This document shows positions 9,270 to 18,707 of a stretch of 64,000 nucleotides of DNA, piece by piece. The position numbers and the translations under genes are program-made. The stretch lies in NCBI RefSeq assembly GCF_016887965.1, contig NZ_JAFDVD010000001.1:1-64000 (forward strand), given 5' to 3'. This stretch comes from Phycicoccus sonneratiae. GTDB taxonomy: Bacteria; Actinomycetota; Actinomycetes; Actinomycetales; Dermatophilaceae. The notes under the pieces are model-generated. The model searched no databases. It was not told where the DNA came from and worked only from the letters and a program-made list of their open reading frames with translations. How positions within the stretch are numbered: position 1 is the first letter of the stretch; each line of letters begins with the position of its first letter.

Positions 9270-10952
9270 ATGCTCTCCGACCTCTTCCTCCTCCCCGAGG
9301 AGCGCCACAACCCGCACACCCGCGTCGACGCCGGGCACGACCCGGGCGTCGCGTGGAGCGTGGGCAACACGACGCGCGCGCTCGTCCACGGGTCCACGTA
9401 CTTCGCCGAGCTCCACGCGGCGCTCGAGGCCACCGGCGCGGGCGACCTCGTGCTCTTCGCCGACTGGCGCGGTGACCCCGACCAGCAGCTCACCGACGAC
9501 CCGGCGCAGACCGTCGGCGCCACGCTCGCCGCGGCCGCCCGGCGCGGCGTCGTCGTCCGCGGGCTGCTGTGGCGCTCGCACTGGCGGCGCTTCGGGTTCC
9601 ACTCCGAGAAGTCGTGGGAGCTCGCGACCCTCGTCAACGACGCCGGCGGGCAGTGCCTGCGCGACATGCGGGTCGCGCCGGGCGGGTCGCACCACCAGAA
9701 GCTCGTCGTCATCCGGTACGCCGAGGACCCTGCGCGCGACGTCGCCTTCGTCGGCGGGATCGACCTCTGCCACAGCCGCCGCGACACCGAGGAGCACCGG
9801 GGCGACCCCCAGCCCATCGCGATGCCGCAGGTGTTCGGGCCGACGCCGGCGTGGCACGACGTGCAGTGCGCCGTGCAGGGCCCCGCGGTGCACGACCTCG
9901 AGACGACCTTCCGCGAGCGCTGGGACGACACGACGCCGCTGACGAGCAACCCCGGCCGGTTCGCCTCGAGCCTGCTCCAGGGCGAGGACCTCGACCCGGA
10001 GCCGTTGCCCGGGCAGCTGCCCCCGCCGCCGCCGACCGACGAGGGACGCGAGGCGGTGCAGGTGCTGCGCACCTACCCCTCCCTGCTCGCCCAGGGCTTC
10101 GACTTCGCGCCGGACGGCGAGCGCAGCGTCGCGCGCGCCAACGACAAGGCGGTCCGGTCCGCCCGCCGGCTGGTCTACCTCGAGGACCAGTACCTGTGGT
10201 CCGAGGAGGTCGGCCGGCACTTCGGCGAGGCGCTGCGCAAGAACCCCGACCTGCACCTCATCGCGGTGATCCCGGTGGTCCCGGACGTCGACGGGTCGGT
10301 GTCGCTGCCCCCGCAGCTCTACGGGCGCAGGCTCGCGATGGACCTGCTGCTCGAGGCCGGCGGCGACCGGGTCGCGCTCTACGGGCTGACGAGCGAGACC
10401 GGCTACCCCGTCTACGTGCACTCCAAGGTCTGCATCATCGACGACGCGTGGGCGAGCATCGGGTCGGACAACTTCAACCGCCGCTCGTGGACCAACGACT
10501 CCGAGGTGTCGATCGGGGTGCAGGACACCGCCGCTGCCGAGGCGGGGACGCCGGTGCCGCGTGACGCCTTCGCCCCCCGGCTGCGGCGGCTCCTTGTGGC
10601 CGAGCACACCGGCGTGGACCCCGAGGACGTGCCCGACGACCCGATGGGCGTCTGGGACCTCATGGCGCGCACCGCCGAGGTGCTCGACGCCTGGTACGGC
10701 GACGCGGGCCCCTCGCGCGGCCGGGTGCACGTCCCGAGGCCCAAGGCGCCGATGCGCGGCACGGCCGTCCGGTGGCGTCGCCGGGGTCGCCCCGCCGAGG
10801 GTGCCGCGGGGGGCTACCGGCCGCCCGGTCGGCTGCGCCGGATCGGTCCTCCGGAGCTCACCCGGGGGCAGCTCCTCTGGGCTCCCCGGCTCTACGACGT
10901 CTTCGACCCGAACGGGACCCTCGGGGTCGTCAACGGCCTCTCCTCCGACTGA
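9270..10952 (+). CDS. Phospholipase D-superfamily protein with two HKD motifs
   Basis: The 560-residue protein has two PLD catalytic half-sites. The first is HHQKLVVIRYAED followed by FVGGIDLCHSRRD. The second is VHSKVCIIDDAWASIGSDNFNRRS, where His, Lys and a downstream Asp/Asn complete the motif. It also contains VYLEDQYLW, typical of cardiolipin-synthase and PLD relatives. There is no signal peptide or membrane helix, so it should be cytosolic or peripheral. A basic Arg-rich segment lies near the C-terminus (about 490-530). Activity could be phosphodiesterase or phosphatidyl transfer; sequence alone does not decide. Three starts (9231 GTG, 9261 ATG, 9270 ATG) are in frame. I chose 9270 because conserved-looking sequence starts there, but the ribosome-binding site is poor. 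Confidence 0.85.
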   Translation: MLSDLFLLPEERHNPHTRVDAGHDPGVAWSVGNTTRALVHGSTYFAELHAALEATGAGDLVLFADWRGDPDQQLTDDPAQTVGATLAAAARRGVVVRGLLWRSHWRRFGFHSEKSWELATLVNDAGGQCLRDMRVAPGGSHHQKLVVIRYAEDPARDVAFVGGIDLCHSRRDTEEHRGDPQPIAMPQVFGPTPAWHDVQCAVQGPAVHDLETTFRERWDDTTPLTSNPGRFASSLLQGEDLDPEPLPGQLPPPPPTDEGREAVQVLRTYPSLLAQGFDFAPDGERSVARANDKAVRSARRLVYLEDQYLWSEEVGRHFGEALRKNPDLHLIAVIPVVPDVDGSVSLPPQLYGRRLAMDLLLEAGGDRVALYGLTSETGYPVYVHSKVCIIDDAWASIGSDNFNRRSWTNDSEVSIGVQDTAAAEAGTPVPRDAFAPRLRRLLVAEHTGVDPEDVPDDPMGVWDLMARTAEVLDAWYGDAGPSRGRVHVPRPKAPMRGTAVRWRRRGRPAEGAAGGYRPPGRLRRIGPPELTRGQLLWAPRLYDVFDPNGTLGVVNGLSSD

Positions 10953-11095
10953 CGGTTCGCTGACCTGCAGGTTTTCTCGGCACGAACCCTTCCCATCCGT
11001 GCACCCGGGGGTTACGGTGTGCCGACCGTCCGGGTCTGCAGGGGCCCCGGGCACCCGGCCCTCCCCTGCCGTCCCGCCCGGGGGAGGAGGGTCTC

Positions 11096-12985
11096 GTGGG
11101 GTCCGTCGTCGAACGCGTCCGCACCGCACCTCCCCGCGCCGCTCCGCTGCCCCGGCCGGCCCTGGTGGCCGTCGATGAGCGCACCGGGCTCCGCGAGCGG
11201 CTGCCCACCGACGCCGCCCGCGACGCGCTCCACCTCGTGCCGCTGCTCGCGCTGACCGCGGTCGTCCACCTCGTCGGGATGTCCGGGGCGCCGCGCCGCG
11301 GCGAGGTGGAGGGTGACCTCGTCGGCGCCGCGTGGGCCGCCCTGTACCCCGCGACCGACCCGACCGGCGCCGTGGGCCGCGCGGCCTCCTCGGTCCCGCG
11401 CCTCGCGCTGACGGCCTGGTTCGGGGCGACCGGCGCCCTCGACCGCGCACCCCACGCGGTCGCCGCGGGCCGCGAGCTCGTCGTGGTCGCCGCGCTCGCC
11501 ACCGCGGCCCTCGTGTGGCTGCTCGCCCGCCGGCTGCGGCTGCCGCGCTGGGCGGCGACGGGCGCGGTCCTCCTCGTCACGTTCGCCCCCACGGCCCTCG
11601 AGCTCCAGCGCACGCTCTCGGCGGCCGTCCTCGCGACCCCGTGGCTCCTCGCCGCGTTCGTGCTCGTCACCGTGCGTCGTCGGGCTCCGGCCGCCCTCGC
11701 CGGTGCCGCGCTCTGCGTCGTGGTCGCCGGGCTCACCGAGCCCGCGACGCTGCTCGCCCTCCCGGGCTTCGCGCTCCACCTCTGGCGGCGCCGGGAGCCC
11801 GACGGGCGAGCGGTCGCCGACGCGGTGGGCATCCTCGTCCTCGCGGCAGGAGCCGCGGCGGTCCTCGCCCCCGTCACCGGCGTGCCCGTCGTGCGGTTCG
11901 GGGGCGTCGACCCGGTGGCCGACCCCCGGCCGGTCGTCCTCGCCGTCGTCGCCCTCGCGGCGCTCGCGGCACCGGCCCTGAGGCGTCTGCGGCCGCTCGG
12001 GCTGAGCGCCCTCGTCCTGCTCGCCGCCGTGCTCGTCGGGCCGGCCGACGTCTCCGGGGCGGCGTCGGTCGTGCTCGTCCCCGTGGCGGCCCTCACCGTC
12101 GCCGGCGTGGCCGACGGCTGGCTGCGCTACCGCCCGACCCGCCTCGGCCGGCTGCGGGTCGGCCGCGCCGGAGGGCTCGTGTTCGTCGGGGTCGCCGCGG
12201 TCGTCGTCGGGTCCCTCGCACCGGCCACGCTGACCGGCCTGCGAACCCTGGCCTCGGGCGACGCCGACCGGCCGCTCGCCGACGCGACCGGCTGGGTGGC
12301 ACGGGGCGTCCCCGCCGACGCCACGCTGCTCACCGGTTCGGCCGCCCGGGTCGAGCTGCTGCGCCAGGGGCGCGAGGCCGCCCGCGTGCCGCTCCTGCGG
12401 GCGTCGTCGGTGCCCACCGACGGCCGCACGTGGTGGCTGCTCGCGACCCCGGCCGCCCGCGACGGCGCCGCGGCGAGGGGTGTGGTCGACGACGCGCGCC
12501 GGCGCGGCACGGTCGTCGCCGCCTTCGGGTCCGGGGCGGAACGGGTCGAGGTGCTGCGGGTCGGCGACGCCGAGCCCGCACCGACGCCGGACGCCGACGA
12601 CCCCGCGGGAGCGGGCGCGGAGGCCTCGCTGCTCCTGCAGAACCCCGCGGTCACCGTCACCCCGCAGAGCCGCGCCGCCCTCGAGACCGGCGACGTCGAC
12701 CCGCGCCTGCTCACCCTCCTCGCGGTCGTCGCCTCGCGGCACGCGATCACCGTCGACGCCTTCCCCGAGTCGACCTCGGGACAGGCCGCCGACCAGGTGC
12801 GCCGGGCGGTGCGGCTCTCCGTCGTCGACGGTGAGCCGGCGACCGTCGCCTCGGCCGCGGCGGCCGACGTCGTCGCCGTCGTCGACGCGCAGGGTGCGGC
12901 CTACCGCGCCTACACCGTCTGGTTCCCGGCGGTCGGTGACGTGCCCGCGTCCCTCGTCGTGTCCGTCCCCGAGGAGGCCTCGTGA
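11096..12985 (+). CDS. GT-C (GT39-like) membrane protein with degenerate active site, copy A
   Basis: A 629-residue polytopic membrane protein with about ten hydrophobic segments between residues 45 and 385 and a soluble C-terminal part. It is plainly a paralogue of the protein at 15673-17676: same architecture, shared phrases such as LDRAPHAVAAGREL, LVWLLARRLRLPRW and a C-terminal VDPRLLTLLA. In copy B the first loop has the GT-C acidic motif RIDDEGTYVAQAW and a WYDHPPLGW segment. Here the first reads EVEGDLVGAAW and the second is lost. The acidic pair needed for polyprenyl-sugar transfer therefore appears missing. The GTG at 11096 starts the polysaccharide operon, and the next gene overlaps its stop (GTGA). 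Confidence 0.75.
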   Translation: MGSVVERVRTAPPRAAPLPRPALVAVDERTGLRERLPTDAARDALHLVPLLALTAVVHLVGMSGAPRRGEVEGDLVGAAWAALYPATDPTGAVGRAASSVPRLALTAWFGATGALDRAPHAVAAGRELVVVAALATAALVWLLARRLRLPRWAATGAVLLVTFAPTALELQRTLSAAVLATPWLLAAFVLVTVRRRAPAALAGAALCVVVAGLTEPATLLALPGFALHLWRRREPDGRAVADAVGILVLAAGAAAVLAPVTGVPVVRFGGVDPVADPRPVVLAVVALAALAAPALRRLRPLGLSALVLLAAVLVGPADVSGAASVVLVPVAALTVAGVADGWLRYRPTRLGRLRVGRAGGLVFVGVAAVVVGSLAPATLTGLRTLASGDADRPLADATGWVARGVPADATLLTGSAARVELLRQGREAARVPLLRASSVPTDGRTWWLLATPAARDGAAARGVVDDARRRGTVVAAFGSGAERVEVLRVGDAEPAPTPDADDPAGAGAEASLLLQNPAVTVTPQSRAALETGDVDPRLLTLLAVVASRHAITVDAFPESTSGQAADQVRRAVRLSVVDGEPATVASAAAADVVAVVDAQGAAYRAYTVWFPAVGDVPASLVVSVPEEAS

Positions 12986-14022
12986 CCCGCACCCACCACC
13001 CCGCCGCCGTGTCGCGCGGCCGGTCCGCCCGCCCCGCCCCGCCCCGGAGGTCCCCGATGACACCGACCCGTCCCCCTGCCCGTCCGGCCGCCCGCCCGAC
13101 CCTCGTGGCGCTGCTCCTCGCCGCGCTCGCCCTCGCGGCGGGGGTGGCCCAGGCGCTGCCCGCCCAGGCGGCCCGGCACGCCCCGGCCGCCGTCGGGACC
13201 GCGTGGGTGCGGGCCGCCCACCTCGTGCCCGGGGTCGGCACGATGACCATCCGCCTCGTCCCGTTCGCCGGGACCTCGGTCGCCGACGCCCCGTCCGGCA
13301 ACGTGCCCGAGGCGCAGGCCGACGGCGCCACGCGGGTCCTCGAGCCGGCGGTCGGCTACGGCGGCATCGGCGAGTACCGGCAGGTCCCTGCCGGTCTCTA
13401 CGCCGTCACCGTGCGCCCCGTCGGGTCCGGCACCGACACCCCGCCGGTCCTCGCCGGGACCTTCCTCGCGCAGCCCGACCGCGCCATCACCCTCGCGGCC
13501 CTCGCGCACACTCCCACGCCGCGCATCGACGTCCTCGTCGACAACCTCGACCGGCCCGGTGCGGGGCTCGGCCACGTCCGCGTCGTCCCGGCGGTCCCGG
13601 ACGCGACGACCACGACGGTCGTCGCCTCGGGCGGCGGCCCGACCCTGGCCGATGCCGTGGCCTTCGGCACCCCGACCCGCTACGCCGCCGTGCCGACCGG
13701 TCGATGGACGCTGACGGTGAGCACCACCGGCGGAGCGGAGGCCGACCGACCCACCGAGGCACCGGTCGACGTCGCCAGCGGTGGCGTGTACTCGGTCTTC
13801 GTCCTCGCCGACGGCAAGGGCGGGGTCACGGTCAAGCCGGTCGTCGACGCGCTCGGCCTCGGGTCGGCGCCGGCGAAGGGCGTGCAGACCGGCGGCGGGG
13901 GAGCCGCGGTGACGCCGGCCGACCCGGCGCTCACCGGGGGCCTCGGGCTGGCCGGTGCCGGCGCGCTCGTGCTCGCCGGCCTCGCCCTCCGACGGCGACC
14001 CATCCGGATGGCGGGTCGGTGA
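12982..14022 (+). CDS. DUF4397 surface protein with C-terminal anchor, copy A
   Basis: The 346-residue protein has an N-terminal export signal (LVALLLAALALAAGVAQALPAQA). Two repeated beta-rich DUF4397 segments follow, each opening like TAWVRAAHLVPG and including LVPFAG and EYRQVPAGLYAVTV. At the C-terminus come a conserved GVQTGGGGAA motif, a hydrophobic helix (GLGLAGAGALVLAGLAL) and an RRR tail. That layout resembles a sortase substrate, with QTGGGG in place of LPxTG. It overlaps the GT-C copy A gene and has a full paralogue at 17673. The GTG at 12982 is coupled to the upstream stop; an ATG at 13057 would remove a 25-residue Arg/Pro-rich leader and is a reasonable alternative. A surface role is inferred. 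Confidence 0.8.
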   Translation: MTRTHHPAAVSRGRSARPAPPRRSPMTPTRPPARPAARPTLVALLLAALALAAGVAQALPAQAARHAPAAVGTAWVRAAHLVPGVGTMTIRLVPFAGTSVADAPSGNVPEAQADGATRVLEPAVGYGGIGEYRQVPAGLYAVTVRPVGSGTDTPPVLAGTFLAQPDRAITLAALAHTPTPRIDVLVDNLDRPGAGLGHVRVVPAVPDATTTTVVASGGGPTLADAVAFGTPTRYAAVPTGRWTLTVSTTGGAEADRPTEAPVDVASGGVYSVFVLADGKGGVTVKPVVDALGLGSAPAKGVQTGGGGAAVTPADPALTGGLGLAGAGALVLAGLALRRRPIRMAGR

Positions 14023-14122
14023 CGAACCCCCGATGACCGGTCGCGTCTCCAACAGCGCAGGGGCGTGACGCCGCCCGGCACCGCAGCCGGACGCTGCCCA
14101 TCCTCGATCGCAGGGGCCGTCC

Positions 14123-15676
14123 ATGCACCGACGCTCGACCCTTCACGTCCTCCTGACCGTCCTGCTCCTCGGCACGCTCGGCGTCTTCGGCGCCTCCACC
14201 GCGACCGCCGAGCCGCCCGAGCCCACACCGTCCCCGGTGCTCCCCACGCAGGGGGGCCTGGTCCTCGACCCGCTCGACGGTGGGTCGCCGGCCGTCACCC
14301 GTCCGCCGTCGCAGACCGGTGTGCCGTCACCCGTGCTCGACGTGGCCGGCGGGCCGCAGCCGACGAGCCCGCTCGGCTGGACGGTGCTCGCCCTGCTCGT
14401 CCTCGTCTCCGCCGCCCTCACCGCGGTCGCCTTCACGACGCTCAGCTGGATGCTCCACGCCTGGCGCACCCCGGAGCACCTGCTGGCCACCCGGTTCGGG
14501 GCCCGCTCCTCCGAGGAGCGAGCGCTGCGCTTCAGCCTGCTCGTCCCCGCCCGGCACGAGGAGGAGGTCCTCGGCGACACCCTCGACGCGCTGAGCGCGC
14601 TGCACCACCCGGACGTCGAGGTCGTCGCCATCGTCGGGGACGACGACCCCGGCACCGCGGCCGTGGCCCACGCGGCGGCGGATCGCCACCCGGGCCGGGT
14701 CCGCGTCGTCGTCGACGACAGCGTGCCCAAGAACAAGCCCAAGGCGCTCAACACCGCCCTCCGGCAGGTGACCGGCGACGTCGTCGGGGTCTTCGACGCC
14801 GAGGACGAGGTGCACCCCGACCTGCTCGCGCACATCGCCGGGCGGTTCCACGACACCGACGCCGACATCGTCCAGGGTGGGGTGCAGCTGATGAACGTGC
14901 ACACGACCTGGTGGTCGATGCGCAACTGCCTCGAGTACTACTTCTGGTTCCGCAGCCGGCTGCACTTCCACGCCGGGCAGCGGTTCATCCCCCTCGGCGG
15001 GAACACGGTCTTCGTCCGCACCGATCTCCTCCGCGAGGCCGGAGGCTGGGACCCCGAGTGCCTCGCCGAGGACTGCGAGATCGGGGTGCGCCTCTCGGTC
15101 GAGGAGGCCCGGGTGGCCGTCGCCTACGACCCCGAGCTCGTCACCCGCGAGGAGACGCCCGGCAGCCTGTGCTCGCTCGTCAAGCAGCGCACCCGCTGGA
15201 ACCAGGGGTTCCTCCAGGTGCTCGGCAAGGGGGTGTGGCGCGACCTGCCCACCCGCCGTCAGCGGCTGCTCGCCCGCTACACGCTGTCGATGCCCTTCCT
15301 CCAGGCCTTCACGGGCCTGATGATCCCGGTCTCGCTCGTCGTCGCGCTGAGTGCGAGGGTGCCGACCTGGGTCAGCCTGCTCACCTTCCTCCCGCTCGTG
15401 CCGACGCTCGTGACCCTCGCGGTCGAGGCCGCGGGCCTGCACGAGTTCGGCCGGGTCTACGACGTGCGGGTCCGGTGGCGCGACTACGTGGTCCTCGTCC
15501 TCGGCACCTTCCCCTACCAGGTGGTGCTCGCCGGGGCCGCGGTCCGCGCGGTCTGGCGCGAGCGGCGCGGCCAGCGCGGCTGGGAGAAGACCGAGCACGC
15601 CAACCTCCACCGCGTGACACCCTCGCCCGCCGGCCCCGCGCCGGCCAGCGAGCTGGCCGCGAGGAGCACCTCGTGA
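14123..15676 (+). CDS. Processive family-2 glycosyltransferase, cellulose-synthase-like
   Basis: A 517-residue membrane glycosyltransferase. An N-terminal hydrophobic signal-like helix is followed by a Pro-rich exported linker, then a helix near 88-112. The cytosolic GT-A domain (about 130-375) has LLVPARHEEE, KNKPKALNTAL, the DAED metal-binding site, the AEDCEIG catalytic acid and QRTRWNQG, the QxxRW motif of processive synthases. Three or so membrane helices close the protein, as in BcsA or NodC relatives. Neighbouring GH8 glucanase and GT-C genes suggest a beta-glucan or related surface polymer, but the sugar is not shown by sequence. No PilZ domain is present. The downstream GT-C copy B starts inside its stop codon (GTGA). 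Confidence 0.85.
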   Translation: MHRRSTLHVLLTVLLLGTLGVFGASTATAEPPEPTPSPVLPTQGGLVLDPLDGGSPAVTRPPSQTGVPSPVLDVAGGPQPTSPLGWTVLALLVLVSAALTAVAFTTLSWMLHAWRTPEHLLATRFGARSSEERALRFSLLVPARHEEEVLGDTLDALSALHHPDVEVVAIVGDDDPGTAAVAHAAADRHPGRVRVVVDDSVPKNKPKALNTALRQVTGDVVGVFDAEDEVHPDLLAHIAGRFHDTDADIVQGGVQLMNVHTTWWSMRNCLEYYFWFRSRLHFHAGQRFIPLGGNTVFVRTDLLREAGGWDPECLAEDCEIGVRLSVEEARVAVAYDPELVTREETPGSLCSLVKQRTRWNQGFLQVLGKGVWRDLPTRRQRLLARYTLSMPFLQAFTGLMIPVSLVVALSARVPTWVSLLTFLPLVPTLVTLAVEAAGLHEFGRVYDVRVRWRDYVVLVLGTFPYQVVLAGAAVRAVWRERRGQRGWEKTEHANLHRVTPSPAGPAPASELAARSTS

Positions 15677-17676
15677 GCGCCCCGACCACGACCCGTCCGC
15701 CGGCCCCGCCGAGCCTCGACCGTCACGCGGACGCGGACGCCGGAGGAGGCCGCAGCCTGCGAGACCTGCTGCGACACACCCTGTCCCGGCGCCTCGACCG
15801 CCGTGGCGGCGCCGTCGTCCTGCTGCCGCTCCTGCTGCTCGTCGCCGTCGTCCACCGCGTCGGGATGTACTCGGCTCCGCAGCGCATCGACGACGAGGGG
15901 ACCTACGTCGCCCAGGCCTGGGCCGTGTTCCACCTCGGGGAGCTGACCCACTACACGTACTGGTACGACCACCCGCCGCTCGGATGGCTCCAGATCGCCG
16001 GGTGGACCGAGCTGACCGGTGGGTTCGACCGGGCGCCGAACGCCGTCGGTGCGGGCCGCGAGCTGATGCTCGTCCTCGCCGTCGTGAGCGCCGCGCTGCT
16101 CTGGCTGCTCGCCCGCCGGCTGGGCCTCCCGCGCTGGGGTGCCGGGGTGGCCGTGGCGCTCTTCGGCCTCTCCCCGCTCGCCGTCCAGTTCCACCGCACC
16201 GTCTACCTCGACAACGTCGCGACGCCGTGGGTCCTCGGGGCCCTCGTCCTCGCGCTGGACCCGCGTCGCCGGCTCGCCGCGTTCGCCGGGTCGGCGGTCT
16301 GCCTCGGCGTGGCGTCCCTCTCCAAGGAGACCTCGCTGCTCGTCCTGCCGTTGCTCGGCTGGCTGCTCTGGACCCGCGCCGGCACCGGCACCCGCCGGTA
16401 CACGGTGGCGGTGTCGGCGACCCTCTTCGCCCTGCTGGGCGGCTTCTACGCGCTCTTCGCCCTGCTCAAGGGTGAGGTGGTGCCGGGTGCGGACCGCACC
16501 AGCCTGCTCGGCGGGATGCTCTACCAGGTGGGCGGCCGCGAGAGCAGCGGCAGCATCTTCGACCCCGAGTCGCTGGGTCACCGCACGGTGTCGATCTGGC
16601 TGCAGCTCGACACGGTCGGCCCCGTCCTCGCGGTGCTCGCGACCCTCGTCGCGCTCCTCTCGCGCCGGCTGCGCCCGTTCGCGCTGACGATGCTGCTCCT
16701 GCTGCTCGTCCTCGTCCGGCCGGGCTACCTGCCGGTGCCCTTCGTCGTCGTCCTCGTCCCCTTCGGCGCCCTCATGGTCGCCGGCGCGGCGACCCTCCTC
16801 TGGCGGCGGCGTCCGTCCCGCCTGGTGGGCCGCCCGGTGCACCGCGCGGGGGGTGTCGCCCTCGTGGCCGCCGCTGCCCTCGCGGTGGGCGTCGCGGCCC
16901 CGGGCTGGGCCGGCCAGCTGCGCGGCCTCCTCATCGCCCCCCTGGACCAGCCGATGACCGACGCCACGGCGTGGATCGCGCGCAACGTGCCGGTGGGGGA
17001 CCGCATCCTCACCGACGACGCGCTGTGGGTCGACCTCGTCGAGCAGGGGCGTGACCGGGGCGACGTCGTCTGGTTCTACAAGCCGGACACCGACCCCGAC
17101 GTCCCGCGGGGCGCCGACGCCTACCGCTGGGTCGTCTCGACCGACTCGGTCCGCAGCGACCCCCGCTCGTTCCCGACCCTCGCGGCGGCCCTCGAGCGCG
17201 GGATCCCCGCGGCGACCTTCGGCACCGGCGAGCGGCGTGTCGACGTGCTGCGGGTCGGGCCGGAGGGCACCGACGGGGCCGGCGCCGAGGAGCGTCGCGC
17301 GGCCGCTGCGGCCGCCGGACAGCAGCTCGTCGCCAACCCGGCGGTGCGCACCGAGCCCGCCGCGCGGGACGCGCTGCTCTCCGGACGGGTCGACCCCCGT
17401 CTGCTCGCCCTCCTCGCCTCGAGCGCCGCACGGTACTCGGTGACCCTCGACGACCTGCCCCAGCCGCCCGAGGAGGAGGCCGCCGGGGCACCCCGCCGCA
17501 CGGTGCGCATCACCGCCGTCGACGGCCGGCCCGCCGTCCCGGACGGCCCGGCCGCGGCGCTCGCGGCGGCCACCAAGAAGGAGCGGGCGTCCTTCGCCGC
17601 GCAGGTCCGCTTCCTGCCGGCAGCCGGCGGCACGCCGCCGACCCTGACCCTCACGTACCCGATGGAGGACCGATGA
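15673..17676 (+). CDS. GT-C (GT39-like) membrane glycosyltransferase, copy B
   Basis: A 667-residue polytopic membrane protein that probably transfers sugar from a polyprenyl-phosphate donor outside the membrane. The first extracytoplasmic loop carries RIDDEGTYVAQAW, the acidic pair typical of GT-C enzymes. A further loop has WYDHPPLGW and the next LDRAPNAVGAGREL. About ten helices follow to residue 410, then a 250-residue soluble domain sharing NPAVRTEPAARDAL and VDPRLLALLA with copy A. The GTG start overlaps the GT2 stop, and the stop overlaps the DUF4397 copy B start. It looks catalytically intact, unlike copy A. The acceptor is unknown. Confidence 0.82.
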   Translation: MSAPTTTRPPAPPSLDRHADADAGGGRSLRDLLRHTLSRRLDRRGGAVVLLPLLLLVAVVHRVGMYSAPQRIDDEGTYVAQAWAVFHLGELTHYTYWYDHPPLGWLQIAGWTELTGGFDRAPNAVGAGRELMLVLAVVSAALLWLLARRLGLPRWGAGVAVALFGLSPLAVQFHRTVYLDNVATPWVLGALVLALDPRRRLAAFAGSAVCLGVASLSKETSLLVLPLLGWLLWTRAGTGTRRYTVAVSATLFALLGGFYALFALLKGEVVPGADRTSLLGGMLYQVGGRESSGSIFDPESLGHRTVSIWLQLDTVGPVLAVLATLVALLSRRLRPFALTMLLLLLVLVRPGYLPVPFVVVLVPFGALMVAGAATLLWRRRPSRLVGRPVHRAGGVALVAAAALAVGVAAPGWAGQLRGLLIAPLDQPMTDATAWIARNVPVGDRILTDDALWVDLVEQGRDRGDVVWFYKPDTDPDVPRGADAYRWVVSTDSVRSDPRSFPTLAAALERGIPAATFGTGERRVDVLRVGPEGTDGAGAEERRAAAAAAGQQLVANPAVRTEPAARDALLSGRVDPRLLALLASSAARYSVTLDDLPQPPEEEAAGAPRRTVRITAVDGRPAVPDGPAAALAAATKKERASFAAQVRFLPAAGGTPPTLTLTYPMEDR

Positions 17677-18707
17677 AGACGTTGACGACCACGACGACCA
17701 CGCACGACCGTCCGACGACCCGGAGCACCCGGAGGACCCCGGCCGTGGCCGGGCTGCGAGTCCTCGCCGTCCTCACGGCGGCGCTCGCCCTCGGCCTCGG
17801 GGCGCTCGTCCCCGCCACGGCGGCGGCGCCGGGTTCGACCCCACCCGCGGCCGACGGGATGGCGACCGCCTGGGTGCGGGCCGCCCACCTCGTGCCCGGC
17901 ATGGGCACGGCGCAGATCAGCCTCGTGCCCTTCGCCGGCAGCGCCTCGGGCGACGTCACCAAGCCCGGCGTCCCGGCCGCCCCGCTGAGCGACGGAGCGC
18001 GCGTCGTCGCGCCGGCCGCCGGGTACGGCACCGCCGGTGACTACGCCCAGGTGCCGCAGGGCCTCTACACGGTGCAGGTGCGTGCGGCCGGTGCGCCGGC
18101 GACGAGCGCCCCGATGATCACGGGCACCCTCGACGCGCAGGCCGACCAGGCGTACACGCTCGCCGCGCTCGGCTCGAAGGACGCCCCGCGCATCCAGACC
18201 TACTCCGACGACCTGCGGCCGCCGAAGGCCGGCACCGCCAGCGTGCGGCTCCTGGCGGCCGCCACGCGGGCCTCCGCGGTCACGGTGACCGCACGCTCCG
18301 GCCCGGTCGTGGCCCGTGACGCGGAGTTCGGCCGGCCGACCGGCTACGCGGCCGTTCCCGACGGTCCGTGGACCCTCGACGTCGCGACGACGACGACCAG
18401 CGGGGGCGAGGCGATGCGGGGCGCGAGCACCACCGGCAAGGTCGAGCTGCGCAGCGGCGGGGTCTACACCCTGCTCGTCCTCGACGGCGCCTCGAGTGGC
18501 GTCAAGCTCCTGCCGCTCGTCGACGCGCAGGGGGTGCCGACCGCCCCCCGCGAGGGCGTCCAGACCGGTGGGGGCGGTGCCGCGCGGGCCCCGCGCCAGG
18601 GCGTGGACGCAGGGCTGGCGCTCGCCGGGCTCGGCGGGCTCGTCCTCCTCGGTGTGGGCCTGCACCGGCGGGTCGCGCTCCGTCCCCTCACCCGGGGCCG
18701 CCGGTGA
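17673..18707 (+). CDS. DUF4397 surface protein with C-terminal anchor, copy B
   Basis: A 344-residue paralogue of the protein at 12982-14022. It has a signal peptide (LRVLAVLTAALALGLGALVPATAAA), then DUF4397 beta-sandwich repeats with TAWVRAAHLVPGMG, LVPFAG and DYAQVPQGLYTVQV. The C-terminal block REGVQTGGGGAA is followed by a hydrophobic helix and basic residues (LHRR, RGRR). The shared QTGGGG box, far better conserved than the sequence around it, supports a sorting or anchoring function. It overlaps the GT-C copy B stop (ATGA) and the following GH8 start (GTGA), so it is translated as part of one chain of genes. Confidence 0.8.
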   Translation: MKTLTTTTTTHDRPTTRSTRRTPAVAGLRVLAVLTAALALGLGALVPATAAAPGSTPPAADGMATAWVRAAHLVPGMGTAQISLVPFAGSASGDVTKPGVPAAPLSDGARVVAPAAGYGTAGDYAQVPQGLYTVQVRAAGAPATSAPMITGTLDAQADQAYTLAALGSKDAPRIQTYSDDLRPPKAGTASVRLLAAATRASAVTVTARSGPVVARDAEFGRPTGYAAVPDGPWTLDVATTTTSGGEAMRGASTTGKVELRSGGVYTLLVLDGASSGVKLLPLVDAQGVPTAPREGVQTGGGGAARAPRQGVDAGLALAGLGGLVLLGVGLHRRVALRPLTRGRR

